From Odontesthes bonariensis (Eukaryota; Chordata; Actinopteri; Atheriniformes; Atherinopsidae): DNA of 64,000 nt. Position 1 is the stretch's first letter. Each line of letters opens with the position of its first letter. Below, piece by piece: positions 45,842 to 59,159 of this stretch. The notes beneath the pieces were generated by a model that made no database searches, was not told the DNA's origin, and saw only the letters and a program-made list of their open reading frames with translations. The translations under genes were made by a program, and so were the position numbers. The DNA lies in contig NC_134525.1 of the NCBI RefSeq assembly GCF_027942865.1, forward strand, positions 21,327,657-21,391,656. The letters are read 5' to 3'.

Positions 45842-46419
45842 TATATAAATAAAAAGGGGCTGGACCGTCTCGTACAGAAGGTATCGTTGTTTTGATGAGA
45901 ATAGGGCCGCTCTTGAAGTAATCGACAAATTGCAGCAACATTAACCAGTTATATTTTTTGTTATTAGGCTAGGTAGCTATTCGCTGCTTTTCTGATCGAG
46001 TCGCTTAAAAAACAGCGACTTGATCCTGCTAATATTGATTGCTTTGTTAAATCAGGTTGAAAGGGATGCCGCTGCAGATAGATTCCGACGGACGCCAACA
46101 GTCTTTGGATTTAATCTCATCGCATTTAATCGGGAAAAGCAGTTTCTCTATAAAATTAAAAGGCCTCAGAATAACTCATTCTCGACCGAGTCCTTCTGAA
46201 AGATACTCAAGCTCAAGTTCATATTAATAGTGCGGCTCTGAGCAGAAGACGGAAGCAAAATAATTTGCGAGCTAACAACTAGCATTAGCTGGTGAACAAC
46301 AACAGCGGGACGTTAATCTTCGACAACCGGTTTGTTACAGAGGTCAAGTCTCCGACCGTTAAGGGGACTGTTTGGCTTTTGAGACCATTGCAGTTTTCCT
46401 GTGGTGAAAATATTTGACG
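45842..46419 (+). promoter_or_regulatory. maf1: maf1 promoter and non-coding first exon
   Basis: TATATAAAT at 45842-45850 is a plausible TATA box. A start site about 30 bases on would give a non-coding exon ending at the strong donor ACG|GTAAGT (46419). The next exon begins at 46771 (acceptor TTTATTTCCAG), six bases before the start codon. The segment is CpG-richer than its surroundings. The transcription start is inferred. Confidence 0.5.
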
Positions 46420-46776
46420 GTAAGTGAATTAAATCGACGTAGTGAAACAGGAAGACACACTGGGTTCAGAAAGGTGGGGGAGGGGCGGCGGTTTCTGTTC
46501 GCGTAAACGGTGTTTTGGTCTCAAATCTGTCCTCATGGGGCGCTGCTTCCACACGGCATTCATTAATTGCATTGACGGCTGTTTACCTCCTGTTAAAGGC
46601 TTATTTTGTTGTTCAATTTTAAAAGTCAACGCTCCAAATATATTTATGAATGCTTAGTCTATTTCTCTTCTGTTTTTGTTGCAAAGTATTGAGGCAAATC
46701 CAAGTAGAGTAAAGGTCTGCCTATTGTCCAAATGTGACTTAAGTCAACAAACTGTTCTCTTTATTTCCAGACAGCC

Positions 46777-49700
46777 ATGAAACTGTTGGAAAACTCCAGC
46801 TTTGAAGCTCTCAGCTCCCGGCTGTGTGTTGAAACGGGGGAGTCTCGCATATTTGGCAGGTAAGGAGAATGCCACAGTGGTGCACTTGCAGTCACTTCTA
46901 CATCAACACATTATCATCTTTTAGGTAATAGCAGGCATAATGGACTCATACGGTCTGCCAAAACTCTACTTTACTTGAGCGTCACACCAGACTTCAGCTG
47001 TGTTCCTCCTTTTTTTTTTTGACGGAGATGTTTTTTTTTTTTTTTATACATTTGGATTTAATCTCATCGCATTTAGGGCGTTTTGCATTTCGGTTTTGCA
47101 TGCAAAAGCCTGCCGTTTTAGAGATGTTTTTAGTTTAACTGCTGTTGTTTCAGTTGAGCAGACACAATCCAGGATCTTTAGGCATTTAAACATGAACTGC
47201 ACAAATTCATACAGTCTTGTCTTAGAGCTCTAAATGCAAACAAAAGTTGGATGCTTGATTTTTGTGGCTGTGAAATAACACCAAGGCCGCTGTAATGGGC
47301 ATGTACAGGGGCTCGAGTTCACGAAACATGGGATTGGATGTGTAAGGAGTGTAAAGATGCAGAGATAACTCTTGCTGTCACAACCGGGGTAGTAGGGCAA
47401 GCAGCCAGCTGCGGGTTATGCAATGTCTGAGCAATTTACTACTCTAAAGACCTACAAAGTTATCTGACCATACTTTTTATTGACTCTGCAAACTGTAATG
47501 TATATCGGTGCGCTTTGGGTTATGTAAACCCTCCAGCTGAGTCCAAAGATACAGATGCAGTGTTGGTGTCATTACATAAATACTGGTGGGCTGTAGAGTT
47601 ATGCTGCCCAGTCAGTGCAGAGTTTGACGAGTGGGTGGCGAAACCGAGCTATGCTGGTTGTGACCGAGAGTGACGCAGTTCACCGTGTCCTCTCACAGCG
47701 CTCTGTGGTTATTTTGGAGGATGTTGTTAAGACTGTGATGTGTGTGTGTGTGTGTACATGCACACACACACGTTACATGATAACTGAGTGCTGCAGCCAG
47801 GGCTGCTTAGTGGATTAGCAGTGCGGTTCATCATTGTGGTACAGCTGTAGCCAAGAGTGGGCTCCAGCTCTAGAGATTTGCTACAATTTTCTACTTTTTT
47901 TCTTTTTTGCATTTATTTGAATTTTATGTTGCACAGTGTTTTTGCAGAATGCACTAGTTAGCTGTTAGAAGCACCGTTTTATGTTAATAAAAGACGGTAC
48001 GCAAATGGCTTATACATGATGAATAAATACGTGAGAGCCGTCATTAGAGATTGTGTGCATGTTGTGTGGATCTTGTGTCCTTGCAGTCATCTGGTTACCC
48101 GCAGAGTTTTGTTGGCAGGTCAGCTGTGTTGTGTTGGAAATATGAGCGCTGCTATTTCCACAGTGTTGTCCTCTGATGTTCCTATAGTTAGCCTTGCAGG
48201 GTCAGGAAGGGTCTTGATAGTCAGTCAATCCCAAGCTGCACTGCCATGTGCCCTTGTGTAACCTTTGCATGGGTGTGGGCAAAATAAATGACTCCTGTAC
48301 CAGTGGTGTCTGACCCAGAAACATGAACACAGAAGACTCGTCAGGGACTCATAAGATAAACGTGTGTCAAGGTCTAGTTTTATGTGCTGGATCCTTTGTT
48401 GTGTTTTTTTTTTTTTTTTTTCCTTTTATTGAACCTTTTTTTTTCTTTTCTGTTTTTGTTTCATAGAACAGACGTATCAGTTAGTAAAGGAAATGAACAG
48501 ATGAGTGCAACTATTTGGTACACCCATTGAGTATTTATTTGTGACGTTATCAAAGAGCGGGTGATACGGCTTTAGATTAAGTCGATAAACACGCGTTTCA
48601 ATGCCCTGAACTGGCTGTGGTCGGTTACATAAGGGCATGATTGAGTCTGATGGACTGAAACTGTAATTTAAAGTGATTCAGCCAACATTTTCACCCACAT
48701 TAGCTCTTCCGTTGTTTATTTGGACACATTTCGTTTAGGACACGAATGTTTTTTTTATTACTCTTTGTGCCCCGCAGGATCGAGAGCTACTCGTGCAAGA
48801 TGGCAGGAGACGATAAACACATGTTCAAGCAGTTCTGCCAGGAGGGGGAGCCGCACGTCCTGGAGGCGCTCTCTCCCCCTCAGTCCACTAGCGCCACCAG
48901 CCCTTCACAGTGAGTACTGCAGTCCTGATCAGTGGACGGGATGGCGGGCATGTTGAGACGGTTTACATTGAAGTTTTTATCTAACTTTATTGTGCAGGCT
49001 GGGGAAGAGCAGTGAGGATGGGGAAAACCCCCTGAGTGACAAGTGTTGCAGGAAGACTCTCTTCTACCTCATCACTACGCTCAACGAGTCCTTCAGGCCG
49101 GACTATGACTTCAGCGCTGCACGGGCTCACGAGTTCAGCCGAGAGCCCAGTCTCAACTGGGTCAGTATCCCTGCCGCTCTGCAGCAAAGTCATATTGACG
49201 AATTGAAACGGCTGAGTGATAATTTTCATGTGTTTTCTCTCCTTATGCAGGTGGCTAATGCAGTGAACAGCAGCTTGTTCTCAGCTGTGGGAGAGGAGTT
49301 CAACTCTTTGGGGCCCGACTTGTGGGACGCCGTCGACCATGAGATCAACCTCCAGAGCTGTGACATTTACAGGTGGGTGTTGAGGTTGTCCTTGCTGCAG
49401 AAACGCCCCCGCTTCAGTGTCAGTGAACCTGTTATAATCTCTATTTCTGCTCTCAGCTACAACCCGGATCTGGACTCGGACCCTTTTGGGGAAGAGGGCA
49501 GCCTCTGGTCCTTTAACTACTTCTTCTATAACAAGAAGCTGAAGAGGATTGTGTTTTTCACATTTCGCTCCGTCAGGTCAGCAACAGCAACGCTACTAAT
49601 AACCATGACGAGCTGTTAAATAATGCTGAATATGAACAATTGCTTGTGCCATTTGTTGATCCTGGAGTCGGATGAGCCTGAAAGATATTTGCATTGCCAG

Positions 49701-49958
49701 CTGATCAGGGAGATGTTTGAACATTTGAAAATCTTTCACACACGCAGCGTCCTGAGTGGCTATGGCCGCAATTGTCTCGATAACGAGCTGGACATGGAGC
49801 TGGATGACGAAGAAGAAATGGACGGCTTCACTGAAGACAGGTGAGACTGCTCGTCATACAGCAGGTTTTCTTGTCTGCCCTAAAAAATAAAAAAAAACCC
49901 CAACCCGCTTACATTTGTCTTCTCCTCCTTCAGGTGTCCCAAAGCTCTGTGTGTGTAA
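46777..49958 (+). CDS. maf1: MAF1, repressor of RNA polymerase III
   Basis: Binds and represses Pol III under stress and nutrient limitation, downstream of TORC1. Coding exons: 46777-46859, 48778-48909, 48998-49160, 49251-49372, 49457-49576, 49748-49840, 49934-49958; 738 nt, 245 residues against about 256 in human, all in phase. The start [12 protein letters not shown] is the family N-terminus. Conserved blocks follow: [60 protein letters not shown], then [20 protein letters not shown] and [16 protein letters not shown]. The linker with [13 protein letters not shown] holds the Ser-rich phosphorylation region. The tail is acidic ([19 protein letters not shown]) and shorter than in human. Convergent with arl5b. 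Confidence 0.96.
46860..48777. other. maf1 intron 2
   Basis: The long intron between the first two coding exons. It has TG/CA microsatellite runs at about 47738-47770, T-runs at 47009-47045 and 48405-48440, and nothing else recognised. Confidence 0.6.
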
Positions 49959-50732
49959 CTTGTGGACGCGCCCCATCCAGAGAATATCCATATCTTTCCT
50001 CTCTGCTCCATATACTTTTTTAATTTCCTTTTAATCCGCCTCATCCGGAGCCATTTCACACTTAAGACTTATGCGTGTTTTGACGGCTTTTAGTTCGTTT
50101 GTGGCGAGCTGTGCGCCACGAGGCGGTGGACTCTGTGAAGATGACCCCTCACAGCAGCATCAAACTCATTTAACAGAATGTGAGGTTTCAACCCTGAGCT
50201 CCAATCATCAGCTGCACACATGCAGGTTTCTCCAAAGAGACCTCCTCATAGACGCTTAAATACAAGGTTCTGATGCAAATGTGTGGGAAGAAGAGACTGA
50301 CGGCAAGTTGGATTTCTGGCACACACTGAAAGGAGTCTCCAAAACACACCAGCAGCCATGAAAGGTGAACAGTTTGAGTCCAACATGGCACGGAGCCGAG
50401 TCTTTAACAACCAGATGAGACTCTCTCATCAGCTATAAGCTTATCTGTTTATCGTGTGCTACCTTTGTGTTTTGTTTTGTTTTAAATGTGACAGTAATGT
50501 TACTGTGAATTTTTCCTTTGAAAAACAAAAAAACCCTACTTTTATTACTGAAACTAGTTTATGGTAGCTCTTTAACGCTCATGTCCCTGCTGGTCTGGAG
50601 CAGAATACTCCGCAGCTTAGACCAAACATTCACCATTTTACTGTTTTCGTTTTTGTGTGTTCCAGTGCAAACATGTATTTAGACATACATGTTCAATTCT
50701 TGAATGTGTTTTCCTGGTGTTTTAATTTGCTC

Positions 50733-50738
50733 ATTAAA
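50733..50738 (+). terminator. maf1: maf1 poly(A) signal
   Basis: ATTAAA about 775 bases after the stop. A second candidate AATAAA lies at 50900-50905, followed by a GT-containing stretch. Either may be used. Confidence 0.6.
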
Positions 50739-51026
50739 AGGCTTATCTAAAGAAAAAAAATTAATGTATAGTAAAGTTTAGCAGATGAGAACCTTTTAGA
50801 AATCAAGAAGCTTCTTTTGTTCCAAAAGAAAAAGGTGGAGTTATGTGTTTTAGTGACTCCTGTGCTTCTTTTTGATTGGCCCACATTTTTGCAGATGTTA
50901 ATAAATTGGTCTTTCCAAAGCGGCTCCTGTCTTGTTTTCAGACACTGTGGCATAAATGCTGAATGTGTCCAGAAACGACGACAAAAGCACCGACAGGGAT
51001 GAGTAAAAACAGGTTTAAAACAAACC

Positions 51027-51032
51027 TTTAAT
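51027..51032 (-). terminator. arl5b: arl5b poly(A) signal
   Basis: Minus-strand ATTAAA about 1430 bases past the arl5b stop. The 3' UTR would span 52464 to about 51010, leaving only about 100 bp between the ends of maf1 and arl5b. Confidence 0.55.
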
Positions 51033-52464
51033 GAAAAACATACAGTACATGATCCAAACTAGATGTCCACAGTATGTGTTTCCTTGCTTTGTTTGCTCAA
51101 GCTAAAAGTTGTAAACCTTAATGCTGTAACGAGTCTGGTGGTAGCAGGGTTCACCTTCCGATTTCTGTCAACAAGGATGAATAACCAGACGCTGAGAGGC
51201 GCTCCCCAGCTTTTAAGTGAGACGCACCGAAACTTTTTTTTTTGGCCACTTAAAAACTTGTAAAAGCTATACAAGGTTTCAAAGTGACACGTGCATAGAT
51301 CTGATAGCAAGTTTGAATTCATATACCAGATTAAAGAAGGAAACTATTTTCTTTTTGTCAAAAATCACAGGCAGACTGTCAGGTTTCCACACTTGGTCCT
51401 CCAAACACCCAGAACAACTGTTAAGGCTGAGGATCAAGTACTATGACAGCTAAGCTCATCTTTAAGCTACCAAACCACTGAACCGTGATTCAAGAGCAAC
51501 CGCTTCCTATAAACACGTGGCACCTGTTTGATAGTGGCTTACACTGATCCCTTTGTTTAAAAAGTACAAAATCTATAAGAGTCAATATTATGGTGCCCAA
51601 CCGGCAGCAGGAAATGAATATAATGCCATATCAGTACAAAACAGCACAAAATGCTAACCTGAACAGAAAAACAAAATCAAATAGGTTTATAATGCACCAC
51701 TTAAAAATACTGTTGTTAAAACAGAGCTTTGACTTGCAGCTGAAATGACGTCGCGGAGTTAGTTTCATTTCTTCCAAAGTCACATGCCAACACTGAGCTG
51801 AAAAAAAACTAAATCTATAACGTACACAGGCTGAAAGTTTTTAAAAAATAGCATTTTGTACTTTGTCACGTTTCAATGTGGCAGCCAAGTTATGAAAGTG
51901 TGAGAAATCACCGACGGTGTAGCTTATATAAATGAAATTCTATGTAACAAACATCAACAGATGTGCTGAAATGAGAACAGGGAAAGAAAAACAAAATCAA
52001 TGTGCGTTGTTACAACTTTGTGCCACCGTTTTTCCCATGAAAGCTGCTTTTACAATACTGAGTGTAATCCCTCGGTTTGTCCCCAACAAACTCGGAGGAA
52101 AAAAAAATATATATATATAAAATAAAATAACAGAGCTGCACCGTGTACGAGTCTAAACATACTCTGATATGATTTGGAGAAATGCAACATGATATGTATG
52201 TAGTGTAAATATGGACAGTCCTCTGAAATAATACTCTGCTCTGCTCGCTCCAGGTCCCTCTGAGTATTATCTGATCGTCAGGGGGGAAACACAGGCTCCA
52301 CTGGAACGACTGTTTACACACGTCTGCGAATGCTGCCGTTCTGTGTCGTCTCAGTTTTAAATAAAAAGAACAAAAAAAAATTAAGAATAAGCCAGTAAGG
52401 ACAAGATGATGTGCCACCTCATCGGTGGTGCAGGTAGTCAGGCCATCCGTGGCGGAGGAAGGGG

Positions 52465-55400
52465 CTATCTGAGTCCAGCTCTGGAGGTCATCCACTCGAG
52501 GCCTTGGCACAAACTGGAACCAAAAAAAAAAAAAAAAAAGATAAGATAAGATCAACGGTGGAAATATCGGATTCAGCAGAGATTTTTTCTAACAACAGAA
52601 TGTAAACAATAAGGCAAACTATCAAAGAGATGACTGAAAACACACTGCACCTAGAGCAGGACAAAAAATATAAATCTTTTCACAAAATTTTTCAGTGCCT
52701 GTTAATGCACTTTTGTTTTTTTTGTTTTTTACCTGGTTCGCAATCGGTCGTATTTATTTCAAATGGTGTGACTGATGTGCAGATAAATCTCTGAAAACAG
52801 CTAAATCTGGTGGTTGCAGGAGTCGCAGCAGCTTCTTATGTCAGATTTCAACCTTAAATGTGGTCAATAACCCTTAAGAGTTGATGCGACAGTTAATAAA
52901 TCATTAATAAAACAGTACGTGTATTTCCTTTCAACATAATCAGTATTCTGAAACAAAAGTTCAGTGTTCAGCTTCCTGGACAAAAACATTTTTTTTACTA
53001 CCCTGCTGTGTTTTCCAGCTGGAGAGCAGTTAGAAACATCTGTAAGTCGGACACGGTGGAACCTTGAAGGGACTTAATAGGCATATCTCTCATACCCCTC
53101 TCCTGTTAGTGCACAGCAGGACTGTATGTGCCAGGGGTGGTCTTTGATGGAGCTCAGGGTGAGGTATTTGGAGATCTCCGCCGCACACATGCAGTCCTTC
53201 ATGTCCTGTTTATTGGCAAATATCAACACAGCTGCTTTCCGCAGGTCCTGAGGGAGAATACAAAGAACAATGAAACCACAAAGCTGCTCTTTCACGCTTT
53301 CTGACCCACAAACTTTCAACAATGTGGCTGAATGGAAAGGTCAAACTACGGTGGAGTCAGAACAACCATCACAATTCTCAGTGCTGTGCGGACCGTTTCC
53401 GCACGGGGAAGTGTAATGATGGGAGTTTTACCTCATGAGCCAGCATCCTGTAGAGCTCCTCTTTAGAGATGGCCAGTCTCTCTCTGTCTGTGCTGTCCAC
53501 CACCAGAATGATGAACTGCAGGGCGGGAGGCAAAAAAACCCCACTGAATGACCTCTTTTCAAAAGACATTTACAGCATGCAACACAACGGGTGGGCACTT
53601 CCGGGCCGAGAGCCCTCACAATGAGCAGCGGTGACGGCTGAGCTAATGGGCCCTCTGAATAAGAAAGAGCGTAACATGCTTTCAAACATTCCTTTGGTCT
53701 TTTGTCATTCAGGGTGGACATTGAAACCAGATCACCCACTCAAGAAGCAGAAAGGGTCACACCACGTTACCAAACATGGTTGTGACCCAGATCATGAGCA
53801 GGGTTTGACGCGACAACCTGACTTTGGAAGAAAAGGTTGAACGCAAGTCATTCAAGAGACTGCACAGTTCCTCCAAGTCTGGTGAAATGCACCAGCATGA
53901 ATCTGCGTCCGCACGTTTGTGTGATCTTTACTTTTTTCACAAACATTCACTCGACTACCTTGGACCCGCCGCGTGTATGACTGGGGTCCAGATGACGTGC
54001 AGCACTGTTGGGTTACTGACTGCAGTTAAATGTGGGTGCTGATACTATGAACTAGCCTAGAAATCTAGACGCCCCTAGCGGCCGCAAATGGAATTTGCTC
54101 CGGGGCTAGTCTAGTCACTTGTGGTCGTTTTGCGAGGTTCCAAATCAAAACTTAATCGAGCCAATCAAATCGTGAGGAGCGGGGTCAGAGGCCGGGCTAC
54201 CTAGTGACGACAGAGGTGCGACGTTTCAGTGTGTAGTTCCAGAGAGAGGTAAAAAAAAAAAAACAGGCTTATATAACAGCTATATTGCCTTCCATTAGCT
54301 TCCATACAGCTTTTTGCTGTACGGGTCTGGCTTGCTAGGCTAACTATGAACAGCTCTCGCTATGTACGACCCGGTTACCTGCGGTTCTCTCAAAGAAAGC
54401 AACTAAAACAAGACCAGTTTCAGCTCGATTATCTAGCAAATGCCTGTTATCATTAGCTCTGCTCCTCTCTCCAAAACAGTAACGTATATGTGTGTGTTAA
54501 ACTTCTACAACAGCCAACTACCTGCATGTCAGGTGTTTGGGGGATATCTGTAAACTAAAGCTATATAAAACAGTCTCCACAAACTTCACATGGCACATGT
54601 TTATCTAACACTTAAATGTTTAAGTTAGTTTAAATTCAATAAAAATTACATGCAAAAATAAGGCAGAAAACATTAATTAGTTAGATCAAGTTAGATCAAG
54701 TCTCAGTAAAATTAAGGGTTGATACATAATCTGTTGGTTTCGTAGTGGTTCTATAAAAACAACGGACTTCTTTCAACTGCTTTTGTTTTTTTTCTCGCTC
54801 ACAAATAGGTAAAAACCTGAATCTGTGGCATGAATGACTGGCCAAAGTTGAACATCTGTACAATATCCTATTTCGTGTGAAGGTTTCCGTTACATTTATG
54901 TGGTTCGGCTGTGAAAATTTGTTCAAGTTCTCGCACACATCTGCCTCTCCTGACCCCAGCTTCGCTCCTCCGACACAAGCCTTTGTGAGAAGGCTGACCT
55001 CTGACTTGGGGCGGCCCCTGTCGCCGTCTGTGCTCTGAACAAACACGCCAGCTGCCGCGCTCGGGGAGAAAACCCGCTGATGGGCAACACTCGTCCGCAT
55101 AGGAGACGCCAAAAACTTCAAGAGCAGAAAAAAAAACAAACCTTAAAGAATGTTCTTACCTCTGTGTTGGAGTAGTAGGTGTTCCAGGAAGACCTGAGAG
55201 ACTCCTGGCCTCCAATGTCCCACATCAAGAAGTGGGTGTTCTTAACAACTATTTCTTCCACATTGCTTCCGATGGTGGGCGACGTATGGACCACCTCGTT
55301 CATCAGACTTGATTTAAAGACATTAAAAAATATATATTTTAAAAAGTCAGCGAGTGACCAGAAATGTAGTGAAATATTTGAGAAGGTTCAAACTAGATTA

Positions 55401-57058
55401 TACCACAAAAGTGCTTACAATTGGTAGAGGATAGTGGTTTTCCCTGCATTGTCAAGTCCCACAATGATCACTTTGTGCTCTGCAATACAAACAGTCTTTT
55501 AGCTGAGCAATTTTCATAATTGGCAGCAGAGCACGAACTGTGCTTTCAGTGTAAAAAAAACAAAACTAAAAGAAAAAAACACTACGTGGCAATGGTTATG
55601 ATAATAGGTCAGCTTTCAGTCTGTACAAAATGTTCACGCCAGTCATAGCAGCACATTCAAAAATCATACAGGGTGAACGTTCCCTCCCTGCCCAGCTCTC
55701 CCCGACCTCGTGTCTGACCATTCATAAAAATCACACAGAACAGTGAGGACTCTGAATTGACCGTGAAGCAGTCAAACACGACAGACTCAACGCGGGGTCA
55801 GAGCAAGAGGCGAAAAACATCAGTGGCAAACTTTTTGACTTTTCTGACCTCCTGACACCTCAGAGGAAGGAAGCCCTGGTCAGAGGACTCGCACTTCTGA
55901 TGATTAGGGTGAACTGCGATGGGTTTTGAAGGGATGATGCGTGTGCATTGCTTCCTCAAAGAGGGGTTACCCGGTTGATGATCACAAGCGGAAGAAATTT
56001 GTTACCGATAAAAATGGTTAGATTTAAATTAGCAGATTATTTTTAGGCTGAAGGTTAAATTCTTCTGCAGTTTTATAAAGGTAACATAAAAGCCAATATT
56101 CACACAGACTGCTTTACCAACTGGTTCTTCTAGGATGCACCAAGGGGCTTTACAGCATTTTCTTTAATCAAAACAAGATATTTTAAGCACATTTAACAAA
56201 CTGCAGCCACCAGCACCTCTTCTCTAGTTCGTTACATTTGTGCCTTTCTAATTACAGTGTAGATTAGATGCATTTGGCTGCCGCTCAGACCACGCTGTAA
56301 TCTCCTCAAGTGAGTGAAACCTGACACTGGGAACAGTTTAATCCAGAATTAGGGTATTAAACTAGGTGCCTGTCTAAGACAGGCAGCAAGAACGCACAGG
56401 CCAATGCAATTCAAACTATAAAATTCCCTTTTTTCCAGTCCCTCCACACTCAGGTGGATATTCAAATCACCTTACATTCACACAGTTAAAGCGGCCAAAG
56501 AGGAGCAGAAGACTTCTGAAATAATCGTTAAATGCTGTCCCTGTGTTTTAAATAATCATGATGAAGCAAACCGAAGCACAGAAAGGTGGATCAGGGCGAA
56601 AAGTACTACTGTAAACAACTTTTCCAGAAAGTCCACAAGTTATGCAATACGATGTGTCCTGGATAGTGAGCCAAAGCTGATTGACAACTGCATGAATACG
56701 CTCTCACAGGCTCACGCTGACTTAATGTAATCATGTTGGTTGACTAACAGATTAACCACGACAGAGGTGGATGCGGTGGATAAAACACGAGTTTAAGCGG
56801 TTGTTTTGTCATGCATGTCGAACAAAGAGACTTCGGCAGACAAAACAGCGTTGAAGTCAAAGAGATGTGTACCGAGATAGTTCGCCCCCTCATCTGTTGT
56901 TGTGGCTCTCGCTGCTCACTTTACGTTAACGTGCTAACAGTTCACATTATCAACGGTTGAGCAGCTCGCGGGTGGTTGGTGAGCCGTCACAAAAAAAATC
57001 TCCAACACCCACCTTGGTTACAAAAGAAGCTCCACAGTTTGGCGAATATGAGGCCCAT
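52465..57058 (-). CDS. arl5b: ADP-ribosylation factor-like protein 5B
   Basis: Small GTPase of the trans-Golgi network and endosomes that recruits GARP tethers. Six exons: 57058-57013, 55479-55419, 55307-55160, 53515-53432, 53247-53096, 52513-52465; 540 nt, 179 residues, exactly the family length. All junctions are GT-AG and in phase. It has Gly2 for N-terminal lipidation or acetylation ([15 protein letters not shown]), P-loop GLDNAGKT (23-30), switch I Thr47, switch II WDIGGQE (65-71), NKQD (125-128) and CCALTGEG, ending [15 protein letters not shown]. The N-terminus and FIILVVDST fit ARL5B rather than ARL5A. Position 132 has KDC where I recall KGC in human. Intron 3 holds a hAT-type MITE. 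Confidence 0.96.
54053..54342. mobile_element. hAT-type MITE in arl5b intron
   Basis: The left end TAGCCTAGAAATCTAGAC and the reverse complement of the right end TAGCCTAGCAAGCCAGAC are inverted copies. ACTATGAAC occurs directly on both sides (54044-54052, 54343-54351). The 8-9 bp duplication fits hAT. The 290-bp interior is non-coding. Confidence 0.85.
55480..57012. other. arl5b intron 1
   Basis: Ordinary intron with no repeat or exon recognised. Confidence 0.6.
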
Positions 57059-57399
57059 TGTTTGGATCAATATCGATGTGCGTCCCGTCAGTAGAGCGAC
57101 CAGCAGCTCTGAGCTTCTCCGCTCTTTCTCCGCACCGTGCAGTCCGTGGCCGGCTGCGGCTGGCTAACATTAGCTGGACGATTTTTTGTCCGCAAAATAT
57201 AGCCCCAAGCTTTTAAACGCAGACTCCATACGTCACGATATAAACTAAAATGAAGCTACCGTAAGCACATATGTGGTAACGAAATAAGTCAATATCGAGT
57301 GCAGTTAAATCCTCTGCAAATCGTGCAAACACGGGCAATAGAGCGCAACGTCGAACTCCTACTGCTGGTAACGGCTTCTTCTGCCCGTTAGCTGCTGCC

Positions 57400-57475
57400 A
57401 GTGGTACAGTTGAAAAGTAAGTAACCCCGACTGCTCACTATCTTCCGGTTACGTGATGACGTTGAACACGTTCGT
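57400..57475 (-). promoter_or_regulatory. arl5b: Probable arl5b promoter
   Basis: TTCCGG (57443-57448) and TTACGTGATGACGTTG (57449-57464) are an ETS-like and a CRE/ATF-like site in a CpG-richer patch about 390 bases upstream of the start codon. No TATA box. Inferred from motif content and position. Confidence 0.4.
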
Positions 57476-57814
57476 TAGATTTTTTTTCCCTATTCTCAGA
57501 GCTATATTTGAAAACCTTCCTTTAATCATTTTTTTAATCTACTGTGTTTTTGTTCTATTTAAAGACAACAAAAAGTGACACTGATTAATTGTTAATTAGC
57601 TGCTGAAAGCATTTTTTACTCATTTTAAAAATCCTGTCATTGTTTTGGTGCTTTTGTTATTGACGTTGTGCTTTCTTTGTATTTTTTTATATATGTTTTT
57701 TAATTGTCTTTATGTAAATTGATAATAATTTAGTGTTTTTTTTATTCCCTGCATTTTGAAGAAAACAAATCCTTGATTTGTGAATTCATCATCTGTCATG
57801 TGACTCACCAGTGA

Positions 57815-57881
57815 CGTACACGGAAGTAGTAGCGCTGCATGCTAGAGAAGACAACACTTCAGACGAAGTAAAGATAGCACT
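57815..57881 (+). other. Possible non-coding first exon
   Basis: CAGTGACGTACACGGAAGTAG contains a CRE-like and an ETS-like motif. About 65 bases on is a consensus donor CACT|GTAAGT (57881). It could be the 5' exon of a plus-strand transcript, perhaps leading to the sushi gene at 61.9 kb. No start codon with a useful frame. Weakly supported. Confidence 0.25.
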
Positions 57882-58199
57882 GTAAGTTCTGATTTTCGAA
57901 GTATTAAAATGTATGGACTGTGTATTAGAATAATTTTAGGTTGTAATTTAGTTGTTTAAACTTCAAATATGAGGTCAATGCATGCAGTTAAAGTCTATTT
58001 AGAAATGGGCGTTTGACGATTTCAGAGATATATTAGATATTAGTAATATTGATTATTAAATGTAATGCGTCTAAAACACAACCACAGTTGCTGACATTTT
58101 ATTGACAATATCATTGTGGAGAAAAACGTGAAGTTACATGATAGCCGAGTTTATCTGCAAAATAACCGTACTGCATCTTCTTCTATTTTGCTTTATTTG

Positions 58200-59130
58200 C
58201 GTGTTGCAACTACCTTTAAGTTACATTGCCGACACCTTATGTATTGGAGTGTGAACCAGAATTAATACTAAATTCCTTTGATCATCCCAGTTTGCTCTAA
58301 ATACTGAAACAGATTCCCTATCCCAATGGTAAATAAATTCTTGAGATTCAATTCTTCCACTCCATGCTGACAGATCCTTCTTTAACTTTTCTTGTCCTTC
58401 TGAGTATTTATACAGCACACATTCCGCTGATTCCTCTATATTGCAGTAATCAAATAACCCTGATTGCTGTTTTTTATTAGTAAATGTAAAGTCTCATTCT
58501 GTACGTCAGCCTGGTTAAAATATTTTCCTCTTTGGTGCTCCTATTAGCTGCCCTCACTATGCCCTTTAAGCACTTATCTGGCTGTCAATATCTCTTTTCC
58601 TTCTAAACATTAGAGTTTTGGTTTTTCCTACTGAAAATTTGAATCCCCATGAAAATGACCATTTTCCCCACAACATTAATTGCTTCCAGCATTTTTGTCA
58701 TATTATGCTTTATATTCTTTCCTCTTCAGAAAGCTCCATCATCAGAAAATAAGGATTGTCCATCACCACTGAGTTAAAAGAAAAACACATAATTTATCAT
58801 AATAGAAAATAATATTGGGCTAATGCCACACCCGTGGAATGCCATTATCTACCATATACTTTTTTGATACAAATGTCCCAATTGTAACTTGAATAAAAAG
58901 TCTTTAATCAAGTTATATGGTCTACCTGCTACTCCCTTCATATTTAATGTGATCATTAATCTCTCCTTCCAGACCATATCATATGCCTTTTTGACATAAA
59001 AAAGACTGTCATAACAGATTTGTTTATTAACTTGTGCTTTCGTTACCTCGGTTTCCAACAAAAAAAAAAACTGGGTCCATGGTTCCTCTACCTTTCCTGA
59101 ATCAAATTAGTTGAGGTGTTAGTTCCTCTA
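58200..59130 (-). mobile_element. Decayed LINE, 3' part
   Basis: The minus strand at 58849-59061 encodes a reverse-transcriptase piece VKKAYDMVWKERLMITLNMK followed by GRPYNLIKDFLF, the (D)xEKAYDxVW motif region of non-LTR elements. Further along, 58221-58418 has VLYKYSEGQEKLKKDLSAW-like sequence that suits the C-terminal end of such an ORF2. The stretch between (58420-58850) is too diverged to read. Broken, old copy; clade probably in the I/Jockey-like group, not certain. Confidence 0.6.
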
Positions 59131-59159
59131 CTTTCCATATAAAATGCTGAGCCGTACTG

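Noticed and set aside
52010-52555. 181-codon minus-strand open frame
   Set aside because: Overlaps the last arl5b exon in the wrong frame and runs through the 3' UTR; the correct frame ends at 52465.
54696-55139. 147-codon minus-strand open frame
   Set aside because: Lies in an arl5b intron with no splice support or family similarity.
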